Shown: piece after piece, positions 40,457 through 49,995 of the stretch
Layout: each line of letters starts with the position of its first letter
Position numbering within the stretch: the stretch's first letter is position 1
Origin: Tetramitus jugosus
Lineage: Eukaryota > Heterolobosea > Eutetramitea > Acrasida > Vahlkampfiidae
Direction of reading: 5' to 3'
NCBI GenBank assembly: GCA_937625935.1
Contig: OW569353.1
Span: forward strand, 1 to 64,000
Length of the DNA stretch: 64,000 nucleotides
Program-made: the position numbers and the translations under genes
The notes under the pieces: generated by a model
Databases searched by the model: none
Seen by the model: only the letters and a program-made list of their open reading frames with translations
What the model was told of the DNA's origin: nothing

Positions 40457-43400
40457 ATGATGAGCAATCACCACCACCACCACCAGCCACCTTCACCCTC
40501 ATCATCAGCTTCCTCCTCATCCTCATCACCACGCAACTACTACCGACCCACCACTGCATCCTCTCCTTCATCATCGTCAATCGATATCACCACTGTTAAA
40601 ACTCCGTTCACTGTCCCTTCCAATGTCAATATTCAAATTTTGAGTTTTGGTCGATTGCACAAGGGAACAAATCATGCAAAATACAAGAGACGGAGGAACA
40701 ATGAGTACTTGCATCCATTGCCCATTGGTTATCATGCCACTATTAAGATTCATGATCACACGTTTGATATGAAGATTAAAGAAGGTGAGAATGGACCAGT
40801 GTATCAAGTGAGAGACATGAAGACAAAGCGTGTTTTTAGAGGGCAGAGTGCTACGGAGCCATGGACTGAAATTTATGAGTCAATGAGTTTTGTTGCTGCG
40901 CCCGTTGGACCAGGTGTATGTTGTCATTGGATAATACTAATTATTTTCAACAATTGATTGTTGTTGTTGTTGTTTTTATTGCTCTTGTTGTATATATAGT
41001 TGGACATTTTTTGCTGATGTATCGTATTCATTCTTCATTCATTTTGTTCAATACCCTTTGTTGTGCATGTGCTTTTTATAAAATGCAGTTGTTTGGTTTT
41101 AGTGATGAACAAGTACAAAACATTTTGAGGAGCATGGAGAAGGAGGCCAATGAGACGAATATTGTGTTTTATAAGAGTGAGGATGCCGCATCGCCGAGAA
41201 GAAACTCTGTAATTGTTACAAATGTCGATCGAAAACAAACGATGACAAAACAGATACAATACAGACCTTCGTCGACAGAAAGCAATCATGATCAAACAGC
41301 CACAAACAATGAGTATCATGAAAATGATAAAATGACAAAACATAATCTTCATTTTCATGGAATGACTCCCGAACAATGGCTAGAATTATTGGGACGTTAC
41401 AAATTAAAAATCAACAGTGAGATTGAAGCACTGGGAATGAGAGTTAATCGATTACGGACAAAAAATAACAAACGATCACGACCTGTGGATGACTTGACGA
41501 GACAAAACGAAAAACGACAAAAGGTGGACAATCATAGTACACTACCACGCGAATCACAAGAATACGACATGATGTTGGACACTACTTTGTTAAACTTGGT
41601 ATCGAATAGCAGTCGTTCTTCTCGTGCAGACTCACATTACTATAACAACAATATCGCCCAAGTGGTGGTAAACAACTCTGTTGTAGACAAGCAGATAAAT
41701 GCAGCAGAAGAAGATGATCCGGAACCTGTCACGACATGTGTTCCTGAAAGCCAATTTGTTGAATCTGAAGTGGAAACAAAGCAAAAGTTCGATAGTATTA
41801 GACATAGGTTAACTTTAGAGAGTGAGCCTTACGTTGAGATCACAGATGGCGCAGCAATAGAAAGCCACAGTTTTACCGAAACTCTGGTCGTTGACTATAC
41901 GAATGAAACAAATATACTTCAATCATCACCAAAGGGGACGCAAAACAATGAAAATGAACGAGTCGATCATGTGGTTGCTACTGTGGAGACCCAACTTAGT
42001 ATAGATGATACATTATCGATTATTAATCATATTACCGAAGAAAAAGATACCCGAGCTAATCAATCTATAATTAACACCACCATTAACTTATCTCCTGAAT
42101 TAATACAGGACAATGTTCAAAAATCCATGAACAAGTCAAGTAGTACTCTCTTTTCGTCAGGCAATGTCTCGCTCTTATTAGATGATGATCATACAATAGA
42201 TTTAGAAACTCTATGCTCTCCAGTCCCCGGAAGACCAGCCAACAACTTATTTGATGAAAAACAAGATGATTTATTCCAAACAGTGGAAATTCATCTGGAT
42301 CCAGTCAGTAGCAAAGGGGTGACACAAGATGACGATGATGATGATAGGGTTATCGATGACGAGACAGTGACTGATATTCGGGCGGTAGTTCAAGCTTTAC
42401 CGAGAGGAGAGTCTGAACCCAAGCAAAAAGTAATCATCGGAAGTTGCGATCTGTTAGCCGTCTTATCTGGTACTCAGGTGCCAACATCTCCAAAAGGTGT
42501 TGACCTTTCAACGAGCAGTGATGAAGATGATCATAATGTTGAGGATGATCCCGGTTCCCCAATCATAGGATCGTTATCACCTGACACGGATGAGGACGAT
42601 CCAACACAAGTTGATACTGTTGATCAACAAGAGAATGATAGAGTTGATAACGCAACCAATAATGTCAATAACTCAACATTGGGTACATCTACACCTGTCC
42701 CCAGCTATGTGAAGCCCAAAATGTCGCAACACTCGTTACCGCGCCACGCAATCACCAAAATCAATACCCAAAACCCTCTTTTGGTACATTCCAAGTTCTC
42801 ACTTCATCAACCAGTGCAATCGATACGTTTCAGTCCGAATCCTGCACTAGCCACATTTGCGGCATGTACATCCAAGTTTGCAGCAGTCTGGGACCTGAAC
42901 AAGGAGACATGGGAGATGATTGAAGAGTTTGAATTTAAGCAAGAAGGAGAATGCATTTCAAACATTCAGTACACGCCAGATGGAGAGAAATTGATTGTCG
43001 CCGGAATATTTGCTGACTCTGTTCAAGTGTCACAGGATTTCACTTTGAGCACACCACCTACTCAATACAACTATACGAGTCAAATTCGAGTCTATGAACT
43101 CACAGGAGAATCCATGGTTCGTCATGCAATGAGGCAAAAAATTGATCCAATATTAACGCTCAAAGGTCATCAGGGGAAAATACTAGATATGATCGCAAGT
43201 TCCAATTCTTGCTGTTTGATCAGCACGGATGAAACTGGAATAGTTTTAAAACATACATTCGACGAGGAATGGACTCAAAGAGAAGAAGTAATAGAGCTGA
43301 GTCAAACATCCATTAACAGAGCAGATGCTACAACGAAACAAGCTGTGGTTTCACTTTCATTTGTTCCAGGTGGAGGGAAGTTTCAACGATTGTTGGTCGG

Positions 43401-43929
43401 TTTCACTCGCTCCTCTGCCATTCTGTGGGACTACATGTCCTGCCGATGCATTCAGAATATTACAATTCCAATCATCTCAATATTCAAGGGATATGTGGTA
43501 GGGGTTCAGTTGGAAGAGCCCAATTCAGGCATCATTCCAGTTCTTGTCTTCCGCCAGAATACTCTGAATCAAGATGACCAAGGAGTGAAACGCACAGGAA
43601 TGTTCTTTGTGGGTCATTCATTCTCCTCCATTCGTCAATATCAAAGATCAGAAACGCCACAATCTCAATCTACTCACCCTTCCACACAACCATGTAGAGA
43701 CAACATTCTAGCACTCACTGTCCATCCAAACACGGCATCGAGGTACTTGGTGTCAGGAACCGATAGAGGCAGAATTCTCATATTCAACTATAGGACATCA
43801 CAGTGTGTGGGAATTATGATGGACATGCATGAAGAACCTATCTCAGCACTTGACTTTCATGAACACTTGCCTCTATTGGCGGTTGGAGGACAGAATGGAA
43901 CCCTTTTGGTGTATTATCAGAGTGTATGA
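40457..43929 (+). CDS. FYR-domain protein with C-terminal WD40 repeats
   Basis: Two exons, 40457-40915 and 41089-43929, flank a 173-bp intron starting GTATGT and ending TGCAG (phase 0) and give 1099 residues. After a His/Ser-rich start, residues about 60-175 match FY-rich N and C regions: YLHPLPIGYHATIKI, GPVYQVRDM, FRGQSATEPWTEIYESM, and across the splice GPGLFGFSDEQVQNIL. A long disordered acidic region follows, dotted with SPKG and DDE motifs (about 200-690). The last 300 residues form WD40-type repeats (SIRFSPNPALATFAACTSKFAAVWDL; LVSGTDRGRILIFNY; LLAVGGQNGTLLVYY). FYR domains occur in chromatin proteins such as trithorax-type methyltransferases and TBRG1. The splice restores the FYRC motif exactly, which supports the model. 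The FYR/WD40 combination is unfamiliar to me. Confidence 0.8.
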
Positions 43930-44402
43930 CAAGTTAGTAAAAAATTCGTGCCGTTCACAATCCCACAACGCGTTCAGAGAATTCTACAGCCATGTTGAAA
44001 ACTGATTGAAGTGCTTTGCAAAATTTGAAACATCCCATTTGACACAAAGATCTTCATCCAATCTTTCACTTTATCCCGCTGATTTCTGGAACATATTAAG
44101 TCTCCATCAGCATCATACTCAACCGACTGTTGGTATGTAGCTTATAATGGACAACACATTTAGAGTAATAGGATCCATGGACAAATGTTCATAATATTTC
44201 TCAATGACGTCTTTTGAATCAACAGGAGGCCTCACATATGGGTCCAAACTCCGACTAAATAATTATGGCAAGGAGGCGACCGCACTGTCCGGTGCTTTCG
44301 GTTTCAGGCAAAAGTCCTCCTTGAGAAATTCCGGACATTGGAGTTCTATCAGGGATAGATTGCTTGGTGAAACAAACAAGCAGAAAGAAGTATTCATCTC
44401 CC
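43930..44402. other. Intergenic region with an overlapping upstream ORF
   Basis: No separate gene is called. An ATG at 44204 opens a 68-codon frame that ends at 44410, eight bases inside the next gene in another frame. Its peptide is Gly/Ser/Lys-rich and has no known domain. If the mRNA starts before 44204, this frame would hinder translation of the downstream gene. Confidence 0.35.
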
Positions 44403-45545
44403 ATGTCTAAAAAACTACGATCCTTAATCTATCTCAGCTCTATCATCGCAGTTTTGGTTGTAGGTGGGTTTCTTTTGGATTATCAACTGTTGTTCTCGAA
44501 CTTGTCCATTCCACAACAACAAACTCCTACATCGAGCATAATGCCCACACCTATCAAAGGAACAAACTCATCCCAATCTACCACGACTAAAAAGTATCTT
44601 ATTGTGTTAGGGAAGGGAGGCCTTAACAATTACATCCTTGCTCTGAGTAATGGAGCTTACATTTCTAAAATGTTGAACAGAACTCTATTGATACATCCAT
44701 GTGTCCAAAACGACCACATGGGCACAAAATCTTTTCATTATTCCTCAAGTCGATTGATCCTCAATTCGGAGTGCCATTCAAAGGTTGACTTTCGTTTTCT
44801 ATATCGTGTCTATGAGGATGCCCCATATGAGATTGCCACAAAATCCCATTCTGTATGGAACTCCGGGGAATTGAAGATGTGTACTGGAGCTAGAGGAGTA
44901 TCCAATTTCAAACTCGAAAAACTTTTCAGGGATTGTGAGAGTATGAATGAGAAAGAAGATGTCTTGATCTTGGATGATCTTTTGTACTTGGGAAGGTCGA
45001 AAGTCTTTGACTTCTCTGAATTAGTGTACGACTTGGTGCGCCAATCCTTTACTCATCAGAAAATTTCGCTCGAACAATCAATGGTAGTTCACATTCGTCT
45101 AGGTGATTTTGATCGGTATTGTTCCTCTCGCAAGGGCTGTTATCTTACACTTTCAGATATGGAAACAGAGTTAGTGTTGATGAAAAAGAAGTGGAATGCT
45201 TCTAAACTGATTATTCTGAGCAATTTTCAACTACCTCATAACATCACGTCTCGAAACAATTGGATTCATGCAACAGATATCCTGAGGAAATACTCTTCTT
45301 TTACAGGTAACGAACTCATGAATGATGGTAATCTCCAAGTAGCGTTAGAGATGGCAACAGGTGTTTTGGCAAAATACTTTATCGGAAACGTTTACTCCAC
45401 CCTGTCTGGAGTCATCGCTACACTCAGAGAACGGTATCATGCAGACTACAAAAACACGACCACTTCGATATCAGCCATGATGGGTTTTCGCAATGACACG
45501 TCTTATGTCAATGTACTGGAACTCCTAAGCTCGGGTGATGTATGA
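44403..45545 (+). CDS. GDP-fucose O-fucosyltransferase-like type II membrane protein
   Basis: The product is 380 residues from the ATG at 44403; the frame upstream begins only at TTG. A basic N-terminus and one hydrophobic segment (LIYLSSIIAVLVVGGFLL) give a Golgi type II layout. A Ser/Thr/Pro stem follows. The catalytic part shows GKGGLNNYILALSNGAYISKMLNRTLLI, the sugar-nucleotide site motif of O-fucosyltransferase-like families. It also shows VVHIRLGDFDRYC, the family His-x-Arg-x-Gly-Asp region (near residue 229), and a C-terminal SxLSGVIATLRE helix. N-glycosylation sequons are present (NRT, NAS, NIT, NDT). Fucose transfer to protein is the likely role; the acceptor is unknown. Confidence 0.7.
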   Translation: MSKKLRSLIYLSSIIAVLVVGGFLLDYQLLFSNLSIPQQQTPTSSIMPTPIKGTNSSQSTTTKKYLIVLGKGGLNNYILALSNGAYISKMLNRTLLIHPCVQNDHMGTKSFHYSSSRLILNSECHSKVDFRFLYRVYEDAPYEIATKSHSVWNSGELKMCTGARGVSNFKLEKLFRDCESMNEKEDVLILDDLLYLGRSKVFDFSELVYDLVRQSFTHQKISLEQSMVVHIRLGDFDRYCSSRKGCYLTLSDMETELVLMKKKWNASKLIILSNFQLPHNITSRNNWIHATDILRKYSSFTGNELMNDGNLQVALEMATGVLAKYFIGNVYSTLSGVIATLRERYHADYKNTTTSISAMMGFRNDTSYVNVLELLSSGDV

Positions 45546-45834
45546 TCCTGATCGATAGTATAACAATTCAAAAGAACAAACATTGAACCAAATAATTTGC
45601 TACATTCATATCATATTTCTCGTTGTTGTTTGGTGTGGTTCTCTGGTTTCATTTGATTTCGATTCTTCTACTTTAAAGTGCTACTGCTCTGTACATTGAC
45701 TTCAGTACAGCTCGAACGTTCGACAACTTCATTTTTTTCCATGTTTGCTCCTTCAATGGAAATCTGTCGAAAATGCCATTCCTTTTAGTCCGGTTCCACT
45801 AACATTTTCCCGATACTCCTTCGAAGAAACAAAA

Positions 45835-47814
45835 ATGCATTTCTGTGAGCTTCCCAAGCACATTGTTCGCCATCTTTTGTTGTACATTCCCAAGCAACAC
45901 GATCTCTTTCACACGATTAGTAAAACTGATTCATTGCTATGTCAGTGCATTTTTGAACCTGAGCTTTGGCAAATGAGACGTCTCACCATTGATTTCTCTC
46001 TCATTCATCTGCTTCACTCATCGTCCATGTTCTCTCAAGTGCATCACTATTTGCATGGTATTGAACTGGTGGGTGTATCTGTTGAGTATCAAGATTTGAT
46101 TCGATTTTTGCATGAGACGAATTGTAAACGATTGTGGATTGATGATGAACGTGTGGATATTGTGATGAATTCTCAGAATGATGAATTTATCGATGATGGT
46201 GGTAGTGGTGATAATGATAATGATGATAATGATGGCAATAGGAAAAGAAAGGAGCAATCATTAGAGCCAATGATTCGCCTAAACGAACTGAGATCAATTG
46301 TTTGTCATTTCCCTATTATTCCAAGTCAAATGATTCATTTGTTGAGTGAAAAGTTGGGACGCATCTTGCTTGTTAATTTTTCATTTCGAGAACTAGAGAT
46401 GTTTATTATCAATAACAATCGTCGAGAATTACTGGGCTGCGATGAGAACAATGAGAATCAATTACCACTGACAAACGGATTAGATATGATCCAATTGCAG
46501 CATCCATTTCCTGCAAAGAATCTGATTGAACTCGTGTTGTTCCGTGCTGAGATGAACGATAATGACTTGTATAAAATTGTGTCTCAGCAGAATGCATCAT
46601 CCAGGTGGAGATTGAAGACTCTTCGGCTAATTGATTGCAGTGAGATAACGAGCAAGTCCCTCAGCGTAATTACTGAATATTGTAGCACTCTTCAAGAGTT
46701 GCAAATTGAAGTGATGGATATGAATATGTGGTTTGGATATGATGATGAAAGTGACAGTGATTCTGACTATTCACCACAAGATGACTCATTAGTTCTTCAT
46801 CCCTTGAATGAACTTTTATCAGTCACATTGCACTGCGTCTCAAAATCAATCACAGAACACTTTTTGAACACAGTCATTCAGAATCCGTTGAAAGAGTTGG
46901 ATATTCTCCACACAGAGACAACACTAACTGACCTCAATGAGAATACGAGAGCACGGCTGATGCACCTTGAAAAACTAACAATAAGCGACAAAGTCCTGTC
47001 AAAGCTGGACATTTCATCCCTCATCACACCACAACTCAAATCCCTGAAACTATTTGGAATGCATATCAATTCCCAACTTTTGAAACAACTCGAGCATATA
47101 GAGAGTTTAGAATACGAGGAATGCATATTTATGAGTGACAGTGTGTTTCTTCAATCGTGTGCCCTTCCCAAGGTTCAAGAAGTATTCATCAGCTCTTGTT
47201 CTACCGATGACTCGATGGAGGAACCATTGCTCTCCATTCAGTATGAAGTTGCGAATATCAACTTGGAAGTTCTTCAGATATCTGTTGAAGAATATTGTTC
47301 ATTCTGTGATCGTGTGCTTGAAATAACGGAGAATGCGCCTAATATGAAAAACTTGGCACTAGACTCTCCCTCGAGCAGCGGTCGAGAAACAGCAGATCTT
47401 CTCTTGTCACTCTCTTGTCAAGAACTGCCTGAAGATCTATGTCTAAGATACACGTTGTACATACATGAGACTGGATTGATGCTCAGCAAATTTCGAATCA
47501 AATCTATTGAACTGTTCGTCGCAGCCACGTACTACACACAACTGATAGACATTGAATATTTTGATATAGTCCTACTTATTGCAATATGCTGCCAAGAGGT
47601 CCAAGAAGTGAAAATTCGCCTGTCAGACCAAATACAGGAATCGGTGAGGAAGATAACCAACGACATGGGTTTGAATCTCGCGATCCAATCCAGATTACCC
47701 ATCGTTGCAGAACAGATCACAGCCATCGATCGTAAAAGAATAGAAGAATCAAGGAAATTCTCCCCTTCGCAAATCAAGAACCTTGAACGCTGCTTAATAT
47801 CAATGATAAAATAA
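45835..47814 (+). CDS. F-box-like / divergent LRR protein
   Basis: The product is 659 residues from the ATG at 45835; the frame upstream to 45745 starts at TTG. The N-terminus MHFCELPKHIVRHLLLYIPKQHDLFHTISKTD resembles an F-box helix set. Irregular leucine-rich repeats follow through most of the length (LKTLRLIDCSEITSKSL, LEKLTISDKVLSKLDI, LKSLKLFGMHINSQLL, LEVLQISVEEYC). Two acidic low-complexity inserts interrupt them (Asp/Gly/Asn near residue 122, Asp/Ser near 305). Such proteins are usually substrate adaptors of SCF ubiquitin ligases. This intact gene contrasts with the broken F-box/LRR gene at 9205. Confidence 0.7.
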   Translation: MHFCELPKHIVRHLLLYIPKQHDLFHTISKTDSLLCQCIFEPELWQMRRLTIDFSLIHLLHSSSMFSQVHHYLHGIELVGVSVEYQDLIRFLHETNCKRLWIDDERVDIVMNSQNDEFIDDGGSGDNDNDDNDGNRKRKEQSLEPMIRLNELRSIVCHFPIIPSQMIHLLSEKLGRILLVNFSFRELEMFIINNNRRELLGCDENNENQLPLTNGLDMIQLQHPFPAKNLIELVLFRAEMNDNDLYKIVSQQNASSRWRLKTLRLIDCSEITSKSLSVITEYCSTLQELQIEVMDMNMWFGYDDESDSDSDYSPQDDSLVLHPLNELLSVTLHCVSKSITEHFLNTVIQNPLKELDILHTETTLTDLNENTRARLMHLEKLTISDKVLSKLDISSLITPQLKSLKLFGMHINSQLLKQLEHIESLEYEECIFMSDSVFLQSCALPKVQEVFISSCSTDDSMEEPLLSIQYEVANINLEVLQISVEEYCSFCDRVLEITENAPNMKNLALDSPSSSGRETADLLLSLSCQELPEDLCLRYTLYIHETGLMLSKFRIKSIELFVAATYYTQLIDIEYFDIVLLIAICCQEVQEVKIRLSDQIQESVRKITNDMGLNLAIQSRLPIVAEQITAIDRKRIEESRKFSPSQIKNLERCLISMIK

Positions 47815-47933
47815 CAACTCGCTGAACTTTGATGTGATTTTTGATTAACAACTCTCGTTTGCTTCACTTGTGAATTCAAATAAATTTAGCTAAAAAAAGA
47901 TAAATTTGTCCAAATTTAAAAAAGATGTGTTCA

Positions 47934-48030
47934 GCCTCTATAGGTCAGAGGATAGACTATCGGTCTCCTACCCGCCCAATGTTGGGATTGAGTAAAACCG
48001 GGGGTCGCGGGTTCGAATCCCGCTAGAGGC
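47934..48030 (+). tRNA. tRNA-Arg (anticodon CCU) with a 25-nt intron
   Basis: The acceptor GCCTCTA pairs with TAGAGGC. The T arm is GCGGG-TTCGAAT-CCCGC. The anticodon stem TCGGT/ACCGG encloses loop CTCCTA plus A once the sequence 47971-47995 is removed. The intron sits directly after position 37, the canonical site, and can pair with itself (CCCAAT...GTTGGG). The anticodon is CCT (positions 47967-47969). It lies in the 230-bp gap between the F-box/LRR gene and the RUS1 gene. Confidence 0.92.
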
Positions 48031-48046
48031 TCGTTTTTATTTTGCC

Positions 48047-49663
48047 TCATTGATGGAATACAATTCGGTTTGGCCTCTCTTCGATGAAGTTGTTGGTCAT
48101 GCTCCATCCACTATCTGTCAAGCCTTGGACCAGATTATTGATCTGATCATTGGTTGTTTCCAATGTATGCTGAACAACATCTTGGCTGTTATTGTTCTCG
48201 ATTGACCCTGAACCGAACAGTTCTCTCCGAATCAAACTAGAGTGCATAACTCCTTTAACCACGTCAACAGTCGATGCACCGTGCAAGAAAAGTAGGTTTA
48301 CTACTTGCTTCTCCGAGTCAACTTTGATTAAGTAATTCTCTCCACTAAAAATCTTTCGCAAGTCTTGCACCTGTTGAATCATAGTCGACGATTGACCATT
48401 GTCGACAAACATATCAGACAACTTGGGATTCATTTGCAAGCGACCCGGAAATGGTGACCGATATGGGAATATAAATTTTTCCTTTTGACTGATTTCTGAT
48501 GGCTTAAGAACGATCGCAGTACTTAAAAAATGAGCCACGACCAATTCTATTCTTTGTAGGTTCAGTGTATCTAGCTCGACAAGTGTAACAGCTCGGTACA
48601 GTGCATACAGCTGAACAGACGACAGAACCAAAAAGGTTGGAAAAACTGCAGAAAAGCTCGCACCAATCAGCGGCGAAATGATGACTGCCAATCCTGTACC
48701 AATCAGACTCGAGGCAATTGCCTGTGATCCAGACTTTCCAGTAATATCAGCCAAGTTATCCATCTTGACAAACGAATTATTGATTGCTGCTCTGGTCGCT
48801 GACGATGCCAGACACGATATATTCTTGCCAATGTTTGCAATGGAAGCCAATGGCAAGAACAAACCTGGAAACAGAGGCGTACAAATCTCGAGTAAAGTAG
48901 AGCTCATGAGAGCCAATTCGCCTCTGACTCTCCACTTTTTTGGATCCGAATCAAAATTGGTGCTCACTCGACTCGCAAACAATACGCCTCCCAATTGACC
49001 GAGACCATCCTTGATGACCCAATTGAGAGCAGCAGCCAGTGGAAGACTGCCTGATCCAACACCCACAGCATAAAACATGCTCTGCATGGACAAAACACCT
49101 CCCATCGAGCCCACAATATACTGCAGAGACTGCCACTTGCAAAACTCCAAATAATTTGATTTGACTGAGTCGGGATACTTGTTGGGCAACAAATAAATCA
49201 GTGCATGATTCCATATCCAATCCCTTAGAGATTCCTTGTTCAATGTCGCAGCAGTAGCATCATTCTTGCCATAGCTATGATTGGTGGGAGATTGCACCAA
49301 TTGGACTCTATCTTCCCAATCTCTTTCCCTGCCATGATTAGCACCCTTGTCTCCAACAGCCGCACTTTTCTTGTGGTTCCACGTATAAACTGTTTCTTTG
49401 GTAAAGTGAGTCTCATGCATCATTTGAGTTGCAAATGGAAAATGTTCTTGTGGTGGTGGTGGTGATGGCAATGACGATAGAGACTCATCATTCTTCTTTG
49501 CAATGAGTGTTTCTTGTGAATGAGCGACGGTTGGTTTTGGTGTTGTTGCTGTTGCTGTTGTTGTGCAGATTATTCTCCTTTGGTGCGAGTGATGATTTGC
49601 GATGGTAAAGATTGGAGATGATCGACATCGAGTGTGGATGTGTGAAATGAACCTTGTCGTCAT
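48047..49663 (-). CDS. RUS1 family protein (DUF647, C16orf58/RUSF1-like)
   Basis: The product is 538 residues. The N-terminus is basic and Ser/Thr/His-rich without acids for 30 residues, possibly a mitochondrial or plastid-type presequence. The conserved DUF647 core spans about residues 145-370: LLPNKYPDSVKSNYLEFCKWQSLQ, MGGVLSMQSMFYAVGVGSGSLPLAAALNWVIKDGLGQLGGVLFAS, and STLLEICTPLFPG. It continues with CLASSATRAAINNSF and NLADITGKSGSQAIASSLIGTGLAV. Plants have several paralogues needed for early seedling growth and linked to vitamin B6 and auxin; animals and fungi have one of unclear function. Several membrane-embedded helices are likely. The gene's 3' end lies 16 bp from the tRNA-Arg, tail to tail. 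Confidence 0.9.
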   Translation of the reverse strand: MTTRFISHIHTRCRSSPIFTIANHHSHQRRIICTTTATATTPKPTVAHSQETLIAKKNDESLSSLPSPPPPQEHFPFATQMMHETHFTKETVYTWNHKKSAAVGDKGANHGRERDWEDRVQLVQSPTNHSYGKNDATAATLNKESLRDWIWNHALIYLLPNKYPDSVKSNYLEFCKWQSLQYIVGSMGGVLSMQSMFYAVGVGSGSLPLAAALNWVIKDGLGQLGGVLFASRVSTNFDSDPKKWRVRGELALMSSTLLEICTPLFPGLFLPLASIANIGKNISCLASSATRAAINNSFVKMDNLADITGKSGSQAIASSLIGTGLAVIISPLIGASFSAVFPTFLVLSSVQLYALYRAVTLVELDTLNLQRIELVVAHFLSTAIVLKPSEISQKEKFIFPYRSPFPGRLQMNPKLSDMFVDNGQSSTMIQQVQDLRKIFSGENYLIKVDSEKQVVNLLFLHGASTVDVVKGVMHSSLIRRELFGSGSIENNNSQDVVQHTLETTNDQINNLVQGLTDSGWSMTNNFIEERPNRIVFHQ

Positions 49664-49995
49664 CTGTGATGTTTGTTCTTGATAATCTTATGCTTTTTTC
49701 ATGTGTGACATCTCGAGGCAAAATTTGTTTTATTGGGGTGTGAACTTTTTCACACGTGTCCACACGAAATGCAATATTGGTATGGTCGTTCAATATAATT
49801 GTTGTATTGATGATGCTCAAAAAGTTGCTTCTTGTGATAGAAATTGGGTGACGACAACTGATGGTATGCCTCACACAATTTCTCTCACACGAGAATGTAA
49901 CCTTGGGTCATTGAAGGGGTTCGGCTGAATAAGTTTTCTCTCCTACGACTCTGTCGCAGGGTTTAGTGAGCTACGTCCATGAAGAAATGATGAAT
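49664..49995. other. Intergenic region, nothing recognised
   Basis: This 332-bp stretch lies between the RUS1 gene start and the next minus-strand gene's stop. It has AT-rich tracts and no credible ORF or RNA. Confidence 0.4.
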
